Origin: Natronorubrum halalkaliphilum
GTDB lineage: Archaea; Halobacteriota; Halobacteria; Halobacteriales; Natrialbaceae
NCBI RefSeq assembly: GCF_009834785.1
Contig: NZ_WUYX01000044.1
Location: 1 to 64,000, forward strand
Length of the DNA: 64,000 nt
Direction: 5' to 3'
Shown here: positions 8,825 through 17,800 of the stretch, one piece after another
Numbering within the stretch: position 1 is the first letter of the stretch
How the letters are laid out: the number at the start of each line of letters is the position of its first letter
Program-made: the position numbers and the translations under genes
The notes under the pieces: generated by a model
What the model was told of the DNA's origin: nothing
Databases searched by the model: none
Seen by the model: only the letters and a program-made list of their open reading frames with translations

Positions 8825-9097
8825 TTATCGATCGAACGTCCGATAGATCACCGCGAGTCCGATCGTATGCGAGAGGGTGATCGCAAGGAGGCTCGCGGCA
8901 TCGCTGAGGTCGAGGATCGGATCGAACAGATAGAGGATCAGATACGGGACGACGGCGATCGAGACGATCCCGATCGCGAGGGCGCGCATCGTCCGGCTCT
9001 CGTGTCGCCGGTAGCCGCGATAGGCGAGATGCGCGACGAACAGTCCGAGGACTGCCGTGAGGGCGGACGCGACGGCGGTGATGGATGCAAGTGGCAT
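8825..9097 (-). CDS. Small membrane protein (DUF7521-like)
   Basis: The 90-residue protein has three hydrophobic segments (about 5-24, 41-60 and 67-84) and the loop motif AYRGYRRHESRTMRALAIG. It resembles the C-terminal half of the next gene upstream (EGYRRTKARPILLLAIGMFL), so the two are probably related. It lies 10 bp after that gene and ends the regulator cluster. This family typically accompanies winged-helix regulators and ABC exporters in haloarchaea. Function unknown. Confidence 0.72.
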   Translation of the reverse strand: MPLASITAVASALTAVLGLFVAHLAYRGYRRHESRTMRALAIGIVSIAVVPYLILYLFDPILDLSDAASLLAITLSHTIGLAVIYRTFDR

Positions 9098-9107
9098 AAT
9101 CTCGTTA

Positions 9108-9590
9108 TCAGGTTGTGTAGACGGCGTAGAGAATGACTAGCAGGCCACACAGTTCGGACAGCGTCGTGAGCAGCAACTGTGCTGAGAGCGGAACCGACGC
9201 GACGTTCCCCGCGAGCAGCCGAACGAACATCGGCGCCGGTGCGAGCAGGAACATACCGATCGCGAGCAGCAAGATCGGCCGTGCCTTCGTCCGTCGGTAG
9301 CCCTCGACGAACCGGTAGGTGACGAGGACGGCGAGGACGGTCGCGACGAAGAACGAGAGGATAGCGGCGACCACGACGGGCGTCGAACCGCCCTCGACCG
9401 TGACCTGGATCGGAACCGGCACCGACAGCAATGCCGACGGTGATAGCGACGTCGTCGGAACCGACACCGCCGCCTCGAGAGAGGGGCCGAGCGTCGCGGC
9501 CGTTGGCTCGAACGGCGCGAAGAATCTGAACCCGAACGCTCCCCGGAGCACCTCGAGCGCGCCGGCCGTCACGCCAGTGTACCCTGTCAT
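9108..9590 (-). CDS. Membrane protein (DUF7521-like)
   Basis: The 160-residue protein has an N-terminal extracytoplasmic segment of about 55 residues rich in Ser, Thr, Pro and Val. Three hydrophobic segments follow (about 68-88, 100-120 and 130-156). The loop RFVEGYRRTKARPILLLAIGM matches its downstream neighbour. Its start codon overlaps the stop of the upstream regulator by four bases, implying translational coupling. Possibly a sensor or accessory membrane partner of the regulator; this is inferred from context only. Confidence 0.72.
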   Translation of the reverse strand: MTGYTGVTAGALEVLRGAFGFRFFAPFEPTAATLGPSLEAAVSVPTTSLSPSALLSVPVPIQVTVEGGSTPVVVAAILSFFVATVLAVLVTYRFVEGYRRTKARPILLLAIGMFLLAPAPMFVRLLAGNVASVPLSAQLLLTTLSELCGLLVILYAVYTT

Positions 9591-9943
9591 CCCGAGAACT
9601 CCTCGTACAGTCGCGTGAAGGTATCCGCGGCGTCTTCCTCGGTGTACTCGAGCGTCACGTCGAAGCCGTCGTCGGTGACGTCGATCGCGACGTGTTCGAG
9701 GCGGGCCGCGTAGACCTTGTAGTGGTGGCCGTTCGGATCGAGTCGCTGCTGGTCCTCCAGGAGTCCGTGGTCCTGCAGGCGATCGATGCGTCGATACACC
9801 GTCGACGGGTCGGCGTTACAGGCGGTACTCAGGGCGTCGGCGGACCGGGCCTCCCGGTAGGTCTCGAGGATGATCGTGCGCGCGTACTCGTCCTCGAGCA
9901 GCGTGAGGAGTTCCTCGGTGTCGGGGTCGACGCTGGTCGTCAT
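9587..9943 (-). CDS. Winged-helix transcriptional regulator (ArsR-like)
   Basis: The 118-residue protein has a single winged-helix domain. Helices lie near residues 8-35, the recognition helix is in CNADPSTVYRRIDRLQDHGLL (about 42-62), and the wing is in HHYKVYAA. The C-terminal part VTLEYTEEDAADTFTRLYEEF fits haloarchaeal ArsR-type regulators of membrane-protein/ABC loci. The start at 9943 (MTTSVD) is used because the longer frame has no regulator-like sequence. It leads a three-gene minus-strand operon and faces an ABC exporter across a 464-bp spacer that holds a candidate operator. Confidence 0.85.
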   Translation of the reverse strand: MTTSVDPDTEELLTLLEDEYARTIILETYREARSADALSTACNADPSTVYRRIDRLQDHGLLEDQQRLDPNGHHYKVYAARLEHVAIDVTDDGFDVTLEYTEEDAADTFTRLYEEFSG

Positions 9944-10183
9944 CGCTCCCCCCTTGCTCGCGTCGTGGTCGCGTGCCGGTCCCGCGATCGCACCGCGGCC
10001 GAAACGGCGAGCGATCCGCTGGTCGGAGATTGCGGATCGCCGGCGGAATTCAGTTGCCGAGCCGACACGTCGATGTCGACTCCCGTACGAAAGGCAATAA
10101 TCGTTCGGATGCGTGGCGAATCGCCGGGCGACGAGCACGGCGGAGCGCGAACCGGCAACTGAGTTCCTCGAGACCGGTTCTCG

Positions 10184-10219
10184 TATATAAGCGTTTGGTA
10201 CGGTTGGCGCCCCGCCAAC
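10184..10219 (+). promoter_or_regulatory. TATA box with adjacent inverted-repeat operator candidate
   Basis: TATATAAG at 10184-10191 is a strong TATA box facing the ABC operon. The inverted repeat GTTGGCG-CCC-CGCCAAC at 10203-10219 covers the expected transcription start. A repressor bound there would block initiation; the divergent winged-helix regulator is the obvious candidate. Confidence 0.5.
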
Positions 10220-10237
10220 TGTGAATCGGCTTATACG

Positions 10238-10411
10238 ATGCTGTCGGACGACGGTCAGCATGCAATGGTCGAGACATGGTACACCGGTCGTTCCGCGGCC
10301 GATTCGATCGAAGCGACGGGAGCGTCTCGTATCGACCGCCGAAGCCGACCCGGGCACGGCGGCTTCCGAACGCCCTACCGACGGCCACCGGAGCCGGAGG
10401 TGTCCCGATGA
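10238..10411 (+). CDS. Possible 57-residue leader ORF overlapping the ABC ATPase start
   Basis: An ATG at 10238 opens a 57-codon frame whose TGA (10409-10411) overlaps the ATG of the ABC ATPase in the sequence ATGA. The N-terminal half looks moderately haloarchaeal; the C-terminal half is rich in Arg and Pro. It may be a real small gene, a leader that couples translation, or chance. No family is recognised. Confidence 0.3.
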   Translation: MLSDDGQHAMVETWYTGRSAADSIEATGASRIDRRSRPGHGGFRTPYRRPPEPEVSR

Positions 10412-11442
10412 CGGCGATCGAAACGACCGACCTGACGAAGCGTTACGGCGAGGAGACCGCCCTCGAGAGCCTCGAGTTAACCGTCGACGACGGCGAGGTG
10501 TTCGGCTTTCTGGGGCCCAACGGCGCGGGAAAGACGACGACGATCGATCTCCTGTTGGACTTCATCCGGCCGACCGCAGGATCGGCGACGGTGCTCGGCT
10601 ACGATACGCACGACGAGACCGACGCCGTTCGCGACCGTGTCGGCATCCTTCCCGACGGGTTCGACCTCTGGGAGCGCTCGTCGGGCTATCGCCACCTCGA
10701 GTTCGCCCTCGAGTCCAAGAACGGGACTGAATCGCCCGAGGCGCTGCTCGAGCGCGTCGGGCTCGACCTCAAGGACGCCGAGCGACCGGTCGGCGACTAC
10801 TCGAAGGGGATGGCCCAGCGACTCGCGATGGCGATGGCGCTCGTCGGCGATCCGGACCTGTTGATTCTGGACGAACCGTCGAGCGGCCTCGACCCCCACG
10901 GCATTCGGACGTTCCAGGAGATCATCCGCGAGGAAGCCGCCGACGGGACGACGGTCTTCTTCTCGAGTCACATCCTCGGGCAGGTCGCGGCCGTCTGCGA
11001 CCGCGTCGGCATCTTGGACGACGGCGAACTCGTCACCGTCGACACCATCGCGGGGCTGCGCGAGCGATCGGGTGTCGGCTCGAGTCTCGTCGTCGACGTG
11101 GCGGGAGAACCGTCGACCGAAGGGACGGCGCTGACCGAGATCGACGGCGTCACCGAGGTAACGGCCGACGACGGGCGTCTTCGGGTGACCTACGCTGACC
11201 CTGCAGCGAAAGCGCTCGCGATCCACCGACTCGTCGAGTCGGGACCGCCGATCGTCGACTTCGAGACCGAAGAGGCGACGCTCGAGGACCTCTTCTCGGC
11301 GTTCACCGGCGTCGACGGGGAGTCAGTCCGCGAGCAGGGAGCGGTGGCCGACGAACCGAAGGCGAGCCAGAAAACGGTAGCCGACGGCGGCGTGTCCGCC
11401 GACACCGACGCCGACGAGGAGGAAGAGGAGGTGGTTCGATGA
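10408..11442 (+). CDS. ABC transporter ATP-binding protein
   Basis: The 344-residue protein has a canonical ABC ATPase in residues 1-220. It has Walker A GPNGAGKTT, the signature YSKGMAQRLAMAMAL, Walker B LLILDEPSSGLDP, and the switch His in FFSSHILGQV. The C-terminal 120 residues carry a domain common in CcmA/DrrA-like exporters and an acidic tail ending in a run of Glu. The stop overlaps the permease start (ATGA). It probably powers export of an unknown substrate with the next gene, under control of the divergent regulator. Confidence 0.92.
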   Translation: MTAIETTDLTKRYGEETALESLELTVDDGEVFGFLGPNGAGKTTTIDLLLDFIRPTAGSATVLGYDTHDETDAVRDRVGILPDGFDLWERSSGYRHLEFALESKNGTESPEALLERVGLDLKDAERPVGDYSKGMAQRLAMAMALVGDPDLLILDEPSSGLDPHGIRTFQEIIREEAADGTTVFFSSHILGQVAAVCDRVGILDDGELVTVDTIAGLRERSGVGSSLVVDVAGEPSTEGTALTEIDGVTEVTADDGRLRVTYADPAAKALAIHRLVESGPPIVDFETEEATLEDLFSAFTGVDGESVREQGAVADEPKASQKTVADGGVSADTDADEEEEEVVR

Positions 11443-12338
11443 GCACCGCGCTGCTGGCCCGGAAGGACTTCGAGGACGCGATCCGTTCACGGATGATCTG
11501 GGCCGTGATGGGCGTCTTCGTCTTCCTGATGGGGATCATCGCCGCCGGGGCCGCGACCGACAACCTTTCCGAGGCCGAGCCGACGGAGGTGATCGGCGTC
11601 GTCGCCAACATCGGCGGGCTGTTGCTCATCCCGATTATGGCACTCCTCGTCGGCTATATGGCCATCGTCGGCGAGCGACAGTCGGGCAGCCTGCGGGTGT
11701 TGTTCGGGCTTTCACACAGCCGGTGGGACGTCTTCGCCGGCAAACTCCTGAGCCGTCTCGGCGTCATCGCGGTCGCATCGGTCGTGGCGTGTCTCGTTGC
11801 CATCGTGATTGCGGTCGGATTGTTTGACGACGTCCCGATACGGACCTTCCTCGGATTTTCGGTGCTGACGATCCTCCTCGGGATGGCCTTCACCGCCATC
11901 GCGGTCGGCGTCTCGGCGATCGCATCCTCGAGAATGCAGGCGATGGCCGGCGCGATCGGGAGCTACGTCGTGTTCACGCTCGTCTGGCATCCGGCCGTCA
12001 CGGCGTTCCATTACCTCGTCGAAGGTAACCTGCCGGGACTCGAGGCCCCCGAGTGGTACTTCTTCCTCCTGAGTCTGAACCCGCTCGAGGCCTACCGCGC
12101 GGTCTCGAGCGAACTCGCCGGCCAGTTCATCTGGCCGATGGTCGGCTGGCAAACTATGGTCGAAGACATTCCGGAGGAGACGCTGGAGGAGCCGAACGCG
12201 CTTTTGCTCTCGAATCGCGTGAGCGGCGACCTCCCGTTCTACCTGAGCGACTGGTTCGCCGCCGTCGTCCTGCTCGCCTGGATCGTGGTCCCGCTGGCGA
12301 TCGGCTACTGGCGGTTCGAGCGGGCGGATCTGAACTGA
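11439..12338 (+). CDS. ABC transporter permease (ABC-2 type)
   Basis: The 299-residue protein has six hydrophobic segments (about 20-40, 52-72, 100-128, 134-160, 170-190 and 268-292) and the ABC-2 pattern ARKDFEDAIRSRMIW at the N-terminus. GERQSGSLRVLFGLSHSRWDVFAGKLL forms the cytoplasmic coupling helix after the second segment. It forms an exporter with the ATPase encoded immediately upstream. Substrate not predictable. Confidence 0.9.
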   Translation: MSTALLARKDFEDAIRSRMIWAVMGVFVFLMGIIAAGAATDNLSEAEPTEVIGVVANIGGLLLIPIMALLVGYMAIVGERQSGSLRVLFGLSHSRWDVFAGKLLSRLGVIAVASVVACLVAIVIAVGLFDDVPIRTFLGFSVLTILLGMAFTAIAVGVSAIASSRMQAMAGAIGSYVVFTLVWHPAVTAFHYLVEGNLPGLEAPEWYFFLLSLNPLEAYRAVSSELAGQFIWPMVGWQTMVEDIPEETLEEPNALLLSNRVSGDLPFYLSDWFAAVVLLAWIVVPLAIGYWRFERADLN

Positions 12339-12375
12339 CGACGGTCGACACACTCGGTGCTGTGACCGGAGTCAG

Positions 12376-12624
12376 TCACGCTCGATCGTGGAGTTTCGAC
12401 TCAAGCAACTGGTCGAGGGCGGCGAAGACGGCGTCGACGACGAGCCAGCAGACGACGACGTTGCCGAGTACGAAGAGACCGATTCGGAACAGGCCGAGCG
12501 GACCGGAGACGATCAGGGCGGACCAGTTGACGACCGCCGCGAAGATCCCGACACCGACCAGTTTGAGCGTCAACAGGTTCACGATCGAGCCGCGGGAGGG
12601 CGGCGATGCTGCCGAGGATTCCAT
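12376..12624 (-). CDS. Small membrane protein, unknown
   Basis: The 82-residue protein has two hydrophobic segments (about 15-38 and 45-70), with GPLGLFRIG between them. It is convergent with the ABC permease and lies 25 bp downstream of pncB on the same strand. Haloarchaeal genomes carry many such short conserved membrane proteins; no function is known. Confidence 0.65.
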   Translation of the reverse strand: MESSAASPPSRGSIVNLLTLKLVGVGIFAAVVNWSALIVSGPLGLFRIGLFVLGNVVVCWLVVDAVFAALDQLLESKLHDRA

Positions 12625-12649
12625 ACCGAGTCTGTTGACGGAAAAAAGT

Positions 12650-13810
12650 TCAATCCGTTGATTCGCTGAACCCGACTATCTCGGCGTCGGTCAGACACCG
12701 CTCGCTCGCCTCGTCCAGATCGAACTCCCGGACAATTTCGCCGTCTCGAACCAGCGGCTCGAGCAGCGCCTCGCCGTCCTCGGGTCCCTCGCGGTCGGCG
12801 AGCGCGACGTGGTGGCCCCCCGCTGACGTTCGGTACACCTCCTTTACGCCCGAGAGCTTGCCCCGCTTGGAGATCGGTTTGCCCTCGATTTCGACGATAT
12901 CGAGGCTGAAATCGACCGATTCCGCGTCGGTGATGTGACTGCCGACGCCGAACCCGTCGGCGAGGTTCTGCAGTGGCCGGATCGTCTCCGGGGTGAGCCC
13001 GCCGCTACAGAAGATGTCGACGTCCTCGCGGCCCCGCGCGTCGAGTTCCCAGCGGACTTCCCGAATGATGTGTCGGAAGTCGCCGCGACGGGAACTCGTG
13101 GTGTCGATTCGAACTCCGTCCAGATCCTCGCCCAGCGTTTCGGCGGCCAGCAAACTCTCGCTCTTCTCGTCCCAGAAGGTGTCGACCAGCGCGGTCCGCG
13201 GCACGTCCTCGCCGACGGCCTCGTCGAAGGCCGTCCACGCGTCGGCCTGGTTGCCCTCGCCGAAACAGAACATGAGCGCGTGGGGCATCGTTCCGCCCGC
13301 CTCGCGGCCGAGAACCTCGCCCGCGGCGACGTGCGAGAAGCCGTCGAGGCCGGCAAGCAACGCGGCGCGCTCGACCGCCGTCGCGATCGAGGGATGAACG
13401 TGGCGAGCGCCGAAGGAGAGCACGAGCGACTCCGGGGCCGCCAGCCGCGCCTCGAGTGCGGCCGTCGCGAACCCGCTCGGCTGCGACAGAAAACCCAGCA
13501 GCGACGTCTCGAGTTCGGCGAACTCGAGGTACGGCCCTTCGATTCGCATGACCGGTCCGCCGTCGAACAGTTGCCCGTCCGGGAGCGCGTCGATATCGAC
13601 GTTACGGCCCTCGAACAGCGTGGCGACGTCTTCGATCCCAGTAACGACCTCGAACGAGCCGGTGGGAAACTGGTCGGCGGTCACCTCGGCGACGACGCGG
13701 GGGTTTTTTTCCGCGTGCTCGAGGGTCGCGCGAGTGCGCTCGAAGTAGGCATCCGTCGCGGAGCCCTCGAGAATCGCCTCCGCTGGGACGGTTCCGAACG
13801 GGTTAGACAT
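12650..13810 (-). CDS. pncB: Nicotinate phosphoribosyltransferase
   Basis: The 386-residue protein converts nicotinate and PRPP to nicotinate mononucleotide in the NAD salvage (Preiss-Handler) route. It has the family core: FLSQPSGFATAALEAR, SFGARHVHPSIA near residue 130, the GGTMPHALM loop, DTFWDEKSESL, IDTTSSRRGDF, and the late FCSGGLTPETI and FGVGSHITDAESVDFSLDIVE phosphate-binding region. Length and order fit the archaeal type. The nicotinamidase gene (pncA), which makes its substrate, lies 3.4 kb away past two protease genes. Confidence 0.93.
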   Translation of the reverse strand: MSNPFGTVPAEAILEGSATDAYFERTRATLEHAEKNPRVVAEVTADQFPTGSFEVVTGIEDVATLFEGRNVDIDALPDGQLFDGGPVMRIEGPYLEFAELETSLLGFLSQPSGFATAALEARLAAPESLVLSFGARHVHPSIATAVERAALLAGLDGFSHVAAGEVLGREAGGTMPHALMFCFGEGNQADAWTAFDEAVGEDVPRTALVDTFWDEKSESLLAAETLGEDLDGVRIDTTSSRRGDFRHIIREVRWELDARGREDVDIFCSGGLTPETIRPLQNLADGFGVGSHITDAESVDFSLDIVEIEGKPISKRGKLSGVKEVYRTSAGGHHVALADREGPEDGEALLEPLVRDGEIVREFDLDEASERCLTDAEIVGFSESTD

Positions 13811-13870
13811 GTCGACGACTTCCCGTGGGAGACAAATAAGCTCCCCGTCTGCCGACGCCCTCGGGATCGG

Positions 13871-15325
13871 CTACGCTGGCGGCGCTGGCGACGTTACCGG
13901 GCCCGTTACGGACGGCCCGTCAGCAGTGTTGGCCGACCCACCCGCGTCAACGCGCTCGATCGACGCCGATCCCGACTCCGTTCCGTGAATGTCCTCGAGG
14001 TCGTCGACTGCAGGCGCACCGACGATTTTGATCGTCTCTCCGGAGACCGTCACCCGATACGCGCCGGCGAAGGCGTCCCCGTCGCCGATCCGGTAGGTAT
14101 CGTTCGCGGCGTCGATCGGTTCCGCGCCGTTGTTCTCGAGGAGCGTCCGGTAGGCCTCCGCAAAGGCCTCGGCGTCGTCCTCGCTCTCCCAGGCGAGGCC
14201 CCAGACGTGGCCAGTCCGGCTGTCGTCGTCGACGTCGTGGTAGACCCGGAAGGTGTCGCCGGCCCAGCCGTCGGTCGCGGGGTGAGAGTAGTTGTACGGC
14301 GAGAGTTCACTGCCGCCCTCGCCGATCGGCCGCTCGACGACGCCGTTGGTCCAGAGCGACGCGAACAGCGTCGCCTCGCCGATCGTCTCCGAGCGTGGCT
14401 GGCCGTTACGGGTGACCGGCTCCCAGTCGTCGGTCGAGCGGTCCCGAATCTCGACGTCGACCGGTCGGTCATCCGGGTACCGCTCGGGGTGGATCAACTG
14501 ACTGGTGCTCGCCGGTCGGTCCGCGTAGGCGCCGTCGACGGCCGCCCAGCCGCCGCGGTCGCGGAGGTGAGCGACGAACGGCGGCCCCTCCGAGTACGGC
14601 GTGTAGATCGAGAGGAACAGCCCGATGTTGAACGAGCGCTCGCCGGATTCGCCGTCGGCCGGCGGTCGGTCGTCGTCGGGCAGACACTGCCACTCCTCGC
14701 CACAGCGTTGGTCGTACAACTGCGGGATGTAGTTCGCCTCTCCCTCCGTGAGCCCGATTTCGGCCCGCTGGGCGTCGATCGTCGTGGCGTGTCGTTCGAG
14801 GCCGAAGTGGTGGTCCTGAAGGGCGTGGACGAGTTCGTGGACCAGCGTCTCGCGGTCGATCCGCAGTCCGTCGGCGCCGTCAGTTACGATGACGATCCGA
14901 TCGTTCGTGTAGTAGCCCTGCACGGAGCCGCCGTAGAGATCGTTCATCGCGCGGTTGACGTCCGTCTCGCCGTCGACGATGAACGCACCGCGCCACAGTT
15001 CGTTCGCGAACGGCGACGCCGATCCCGGCTGGCCGCGCTGGCTGCGATACTCGGTTCTGGTGATCGTCTCGAGGGTGACATCGTGGTGGAACTTCAGGCC
15101 GCGAACGACCTCGATTCGGGCCATCGAACGGTACTTGACGGCCTCGAGTTGATCCTCGGTGAGCGACTCGTTGTCGTCGAACTCGAAGACGTCGTCGTGA
15201 GCGTAGTGGCCGACGTGACCGAGTTCTCGGTCGGTGTCGAATCCGTCGGGAGTACTGGGGAGCGTACAGCCCGACAACACGATCAGCGCGACGACCGCGA
15301 ACAGTGCCAGTCGGCCACGGTTCAT
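13871..15325 (-). CDS. Hvo_1808-like lipoprotein with HELVH metalloprotease motif
   Basis: The 484-residue protein has a lipobox signal (hydrophobic residues 5-18, then LSGC), so it is probably anchored outside the membrane. A zincin-type motif HELVHALQDHHF lies near residue 190, followed by an EGEANYIPQLYDQRCG segment that may supply a Glu ligand. The remainder aligns by eye with the next gene (GGSVxGYY, GxIVLVxD, YSEGPPFV, DGWAGDxF, GAYRV). Haloarchaeal Hvo_1808 proteins share this layout. Probably a membrane-attached metallopeptidase; substrate unknown. Confidence 0.8.
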   Translation of the reverse strand: MNRGRLALFAVVALIVLSGCTLPSTPDGFDTDRELGHVGHYAHDDVFEFDDNESLTEDQLEAVKYRSMARIEVVRGLKFHHDVTLETITRTEYRSQRGQPGSASPFANELWRGAFIVDGETDVNRAMNDLYGGSVQGYYTNDRIVIVTDGADGLRIDRETLVHELVHALQDHHFGLERHATTIDAQRAEIGLTEGEANYIPQLYDQRCGEEWQCLPDDDRPPADGESGERSFNIGLFLSIYTPYSEGPPFVAHLRDRGGWAAVDGAYADRPASTSQLIHPERYPDDRPVDVEIRDRSTDDWEPVTRNGQPRSETIGEATLFASLWTNGVVERPIGEGGSELSPYNYSHPATDGWAGDTFRVYHDVDDDSRTGHVWGLAWESEDDAEAFAEAYRTLLENNGAEPIDAANDTYRIGDGDAFAGAYRVTVSGETIKIVGAPAVDDLEDIHGTESGSASIERVDAGGSANTADGPSVTGPVTSPAPPA

Positions 15326-15364
15326 GTGGCCAGTCTTTCGACGGCGGCGACATAGGTTCGTCGC

Positions 15365-17098
15365 TCAGGCGCGGCCCCGACCGTGACGGCAGTCGTCGAC
15401 GCGGCCGGGATCGATCTCGCTAGCGATCGACGTGGCAGAATCGGCGGATACGGACCGACGAGACGGCTCTGAAACGCGGGTTCGAGGGGTGACTCGGGCT
15501 CTCGCGACGAGCAGCGCGAGCGAGATGGCAACTACCGCACCGGGTGCAGCGAAGCCGGCGAGGGAGTCGTCGCCGTCGTCATCGTCACTGCTCGCGGTAT
15601 CGTCGTCAGCACTGTCGTCCGCCGAAACGCGTTCGAGGGTGTCTTCACCGGCGGGCGCGGCACCGTCGACGATTCCGTCGAGTTCGGCAACCGACGGGGC
15701 GCGGACCACCGTCACCGTCTCGCCGTCGCGCTCGAGGTAATAGGCGCCGGGGAACGCCTCGTCGATTACGTAGCTATCCTGCCGGTCTTCGATCGGTTCG
15801 GCGTCGTGGATGTCGAGGAGTTCGAGGTAGCCGGTGGCGAACTCTCGGGCGTCCTCGCTCGAGCGCCACTCGGTCTCCCAGACGTAGCCGGAGTCGGCTG
15901 CCCCGGGCTCCTCGGCAGTTGCGTCGATATAGGTGACCAGTTCGTCGCCGGCCCAGCCGTCCGTATACGGCTGGTCATAGTCGAACCCGCCGAGGTCGTC
16001 GGTGAGCAACGCCTCGGACTCGATCACCGACGGCTGTTGGTCAGGACTGAGAGCGTTCGCGCCGAGCATCGCGACCATCGTCGCCTCGCCGGTCGTCTCT
16101 CTGGCGACCTCGCCGTCGAACTCGAGGGGCGTCCACGACTCGTTCGAGCGGTCCTCGACGGTGGTGTCTGCCGGCTCGCGCTCCTCGTGGTGAATGACCG
16201 TCGACGAACTCGTCGGCGGGTCGTCGTACGCCGCGTCGACGGCCGACCAGCCGTCGTCGGTCTCGAGCAGGTGGTCGACGTAGGCCGGGCCGTCGCTGTA
16301 GGGCTGGAAGAGCGTCATGTAGATCCCCCAGTTGAGCTCTGGAAAGTCGTCCGGGTCCGAATCCGCGGGGAGCACGCAGCCCCACTCGTCGCCACAGCGT
16401 TGCTCGTACTCGGTATCGACCCAGACGGCGTCGCCTTCGATGAGACCGTTCTTGGCGTTGTCCTGGTCGATCGTCTCTCGATCGTAGCTCGTCAGATCGT
16501 AGTGTTGGTCCTGAAGCGCGTGGACCAGCTCGTGGCCGAGTACGACCTCGTCGAGTTCGGGCGTCTCCGGATTGTCCGAGACGAGCACGATCTGATCGCT
16601 CGACGGAGCGTAGTAACCGTCGACGGAGCCGCCGTACATGGCCTCGAGTTCGTCCGCGGCGTCCGTGTCGCGGTCGACCATGAACAGGGCCTCGTAGGTG
16701 ACGTTCTGTTTGCGCTGTTCGTCCTCGCTCAACTCGACGAAGATATCGTCGTGTTCGGTCTGGAACTCCTCTCGAGAGATGACGTCGACCGGGACGTCGT
16801 CCTCGAAGGTCAGGTTCCGAATCTCCTCGACGCGCGCCATCGATCGGGCGACGACCGCATCGAGTTCGTCGTCCTCGAGCACGGCGTCGTCGCGGTCGTC
16901 GACGGACAGTTCGTCGTCGTACCAGTAGCCGTCGACGTAGCCGACGGTCCCTTCGGTGGTCGGTTCGTCGGGGCGGTCCGACGAATCGTCCGAGAACAGT
17001 CCCGGGACGACGCCGCCGGCCGCGATCAGCACCAGAACGATCGCCGACACCGCGAGAAGGGAGGCGAGAAGTCGCGTCCGCGTGAGTGTTGCCGTCAT
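15365..17098 (-). CDS. Hvo_1808-like surface protein with HELVH motif and C-terminal membrane anchor
   Basis: The 577-residue paralog of the downstream lipoprotein has an N-terminal signal or membrane segment (residues 8-30). It carries HELVHALQDQHYDL near residue 195 and the matching EGDAVWVDTEYEQRCG segment. The C-terminus has an acidic Ser/Asp-rich stretch, then a hydrophobic helix SLAGFAAPGAVVAISLALL and a basic tail. That layout looks like a PGF-CTERM type anchor, but extra basic residues continue after it. The ATG at 17098 is chosen because the longer frame puts 39 non-signal residues before a clear signal peptide. Predicted surface metalloprotease. Confidence 0.8.
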   Translation of the reverse strand: MTATLTRTRLLASLLAVSAIVLVLIAAGGVVPGLFSDDSSDRPDEPTTEGTVGYVDGYWYDDELSVDDRDDAVLEDDELDAVVARSMARVEEIRNLTFEDDVPVDVISREEFQTEHDDIFVELSEDEQRKQNVTYEALFMVDRDTDAADELEAMYGGSVDGYYAPSSDQIVLVSDNPETPELDEVVLGHELVHALQDQHYDLTSYDRETIDQDNAKNGLIEGDAVWVDTEYEQRCGDEWGCVLPADSDPDDFPELNWGIYMTLFQPYSDGPAYVDHLLETDDGWSAVDAAYDDPPTSSSTVIHHEEREPADTTVEDRSNESWTPLEFDGEVARETTGEATMVAMLGANALSPDQQPSVIESEALLTDDLGGFDYDQPYTDGWAGDELVTYIDATAEEPGAADSGYVWETEWRSSEDAREFATGYLELLDIHDAEPIEDRQDSYVIDEAFPGAYYLERDGETVTVVRAPSVAELDGIVDGAAPAGEDTLERVSADDSADDDTASSDDDDGDDSLAGFAAPGAVVAISLALLVARARVTPRTRVSEPSRRSVSADSATSIASEIDPGRVDDCRHGRGRA

Positions 17099-17221
17099 TT
17101 GGGCGGGATACCCACACATACGAAGGCGAGTGCAAAAAGGTCGCTGATCAGCGAACTCCTCGAACGATCGACTCGCTTCGGCGTCATGAACGTTTTTGGG
17201 AACCCCTTCGTACACTCACGT

Positions 17222-17800
17222 ATGCACCTCGAGCCAGACAGCACGGCGGTCGTGGTCGTCGACATGCAAAACGGGTTCTGCCATCCCGACGGCTCGCTGT
17301 ACGCGCCGGGCAGCGAGGCGGTTATCGAACCGATCGCCGACCTCGTCAAGCGGGCCCGGGAGGTCGGGACGCAGGTGATCTTCACCCGCGACGTCCACCC
17401 GCCCGAACAGTTCGACGACGCACACTACTACGACGAGTTCGAGCAGTGGGGCGAACACGTCCTCGAGGGCTCCTGGGAGGCCGAGATCGTCGACGAACTG
17501 GCCGTCGAGCCGGCCGATCACGTCGTTGAGAAACACACCTACGACGCCTTCTACAACACGGAACTCGAGAGCTGGCTAAACGCCCGCGGAATCGACGATC
17601 TCGTGCTCTGTGGCACGCTTGCGAACGTCTGCGTGCTCCACACCGGTGGCAGCGCCGGCTTGCGTGATTTCCGGCCGATCATGGTCGAGGACTGCATCGG
17701 CGCGATCGAAGACGAGCACAAGGAGTACGCGATCGACCACGCCGGCTGGCTGTTCGGCGAGGTCGCCGTGCGCGACGACCTCGAATTCGCCGGGGAGTGA
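17222..17800 (+). CDS. pncA: Nicotinamidase (isochorismatase family)
   Basis: The 192-residue protein hydrolyses nicotinamide to nicotinate and ammonia. The cysteine-hydrolase triad is visible: Asp in VVVDMQNGFC, Lys in VEKHTYDAF, and Cys in CGTLANVCVLHT. Metal-binding Asp/His lie in FTRDVHPP. It is divergent from the second Hvo_1808 gene with about 120 bp between starts. With pncB nearby it completes nicotinamide recycling to NAD. Confidence 0.92.
   Translation: MHLEPDSTAVVVVDMQNGFCHPDGSLYAPGSEAVIEPIADLVKRAREVGTQVIFTRDVHPPEQFDDAHYYDEFEQWGEHVLEGSWEAEIVDELAVEPADHVVEKHTYDAFYNTELESWLNARGIDDLVLCGTLANVCVLHTGGSAGLRDFRPIMVEDCIGAIEDEHKEYAIDHAGWLFGEVAVRDDLEFAGE

Noticed and set aside
12935-17221. Very long plus-strand frames opposite pncB and the two Hvo_1808 genes
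   Set aside because: Antisense shadows caused by high GC and codon bias; they lack starts, motifs and haloarchaeal protein composition.
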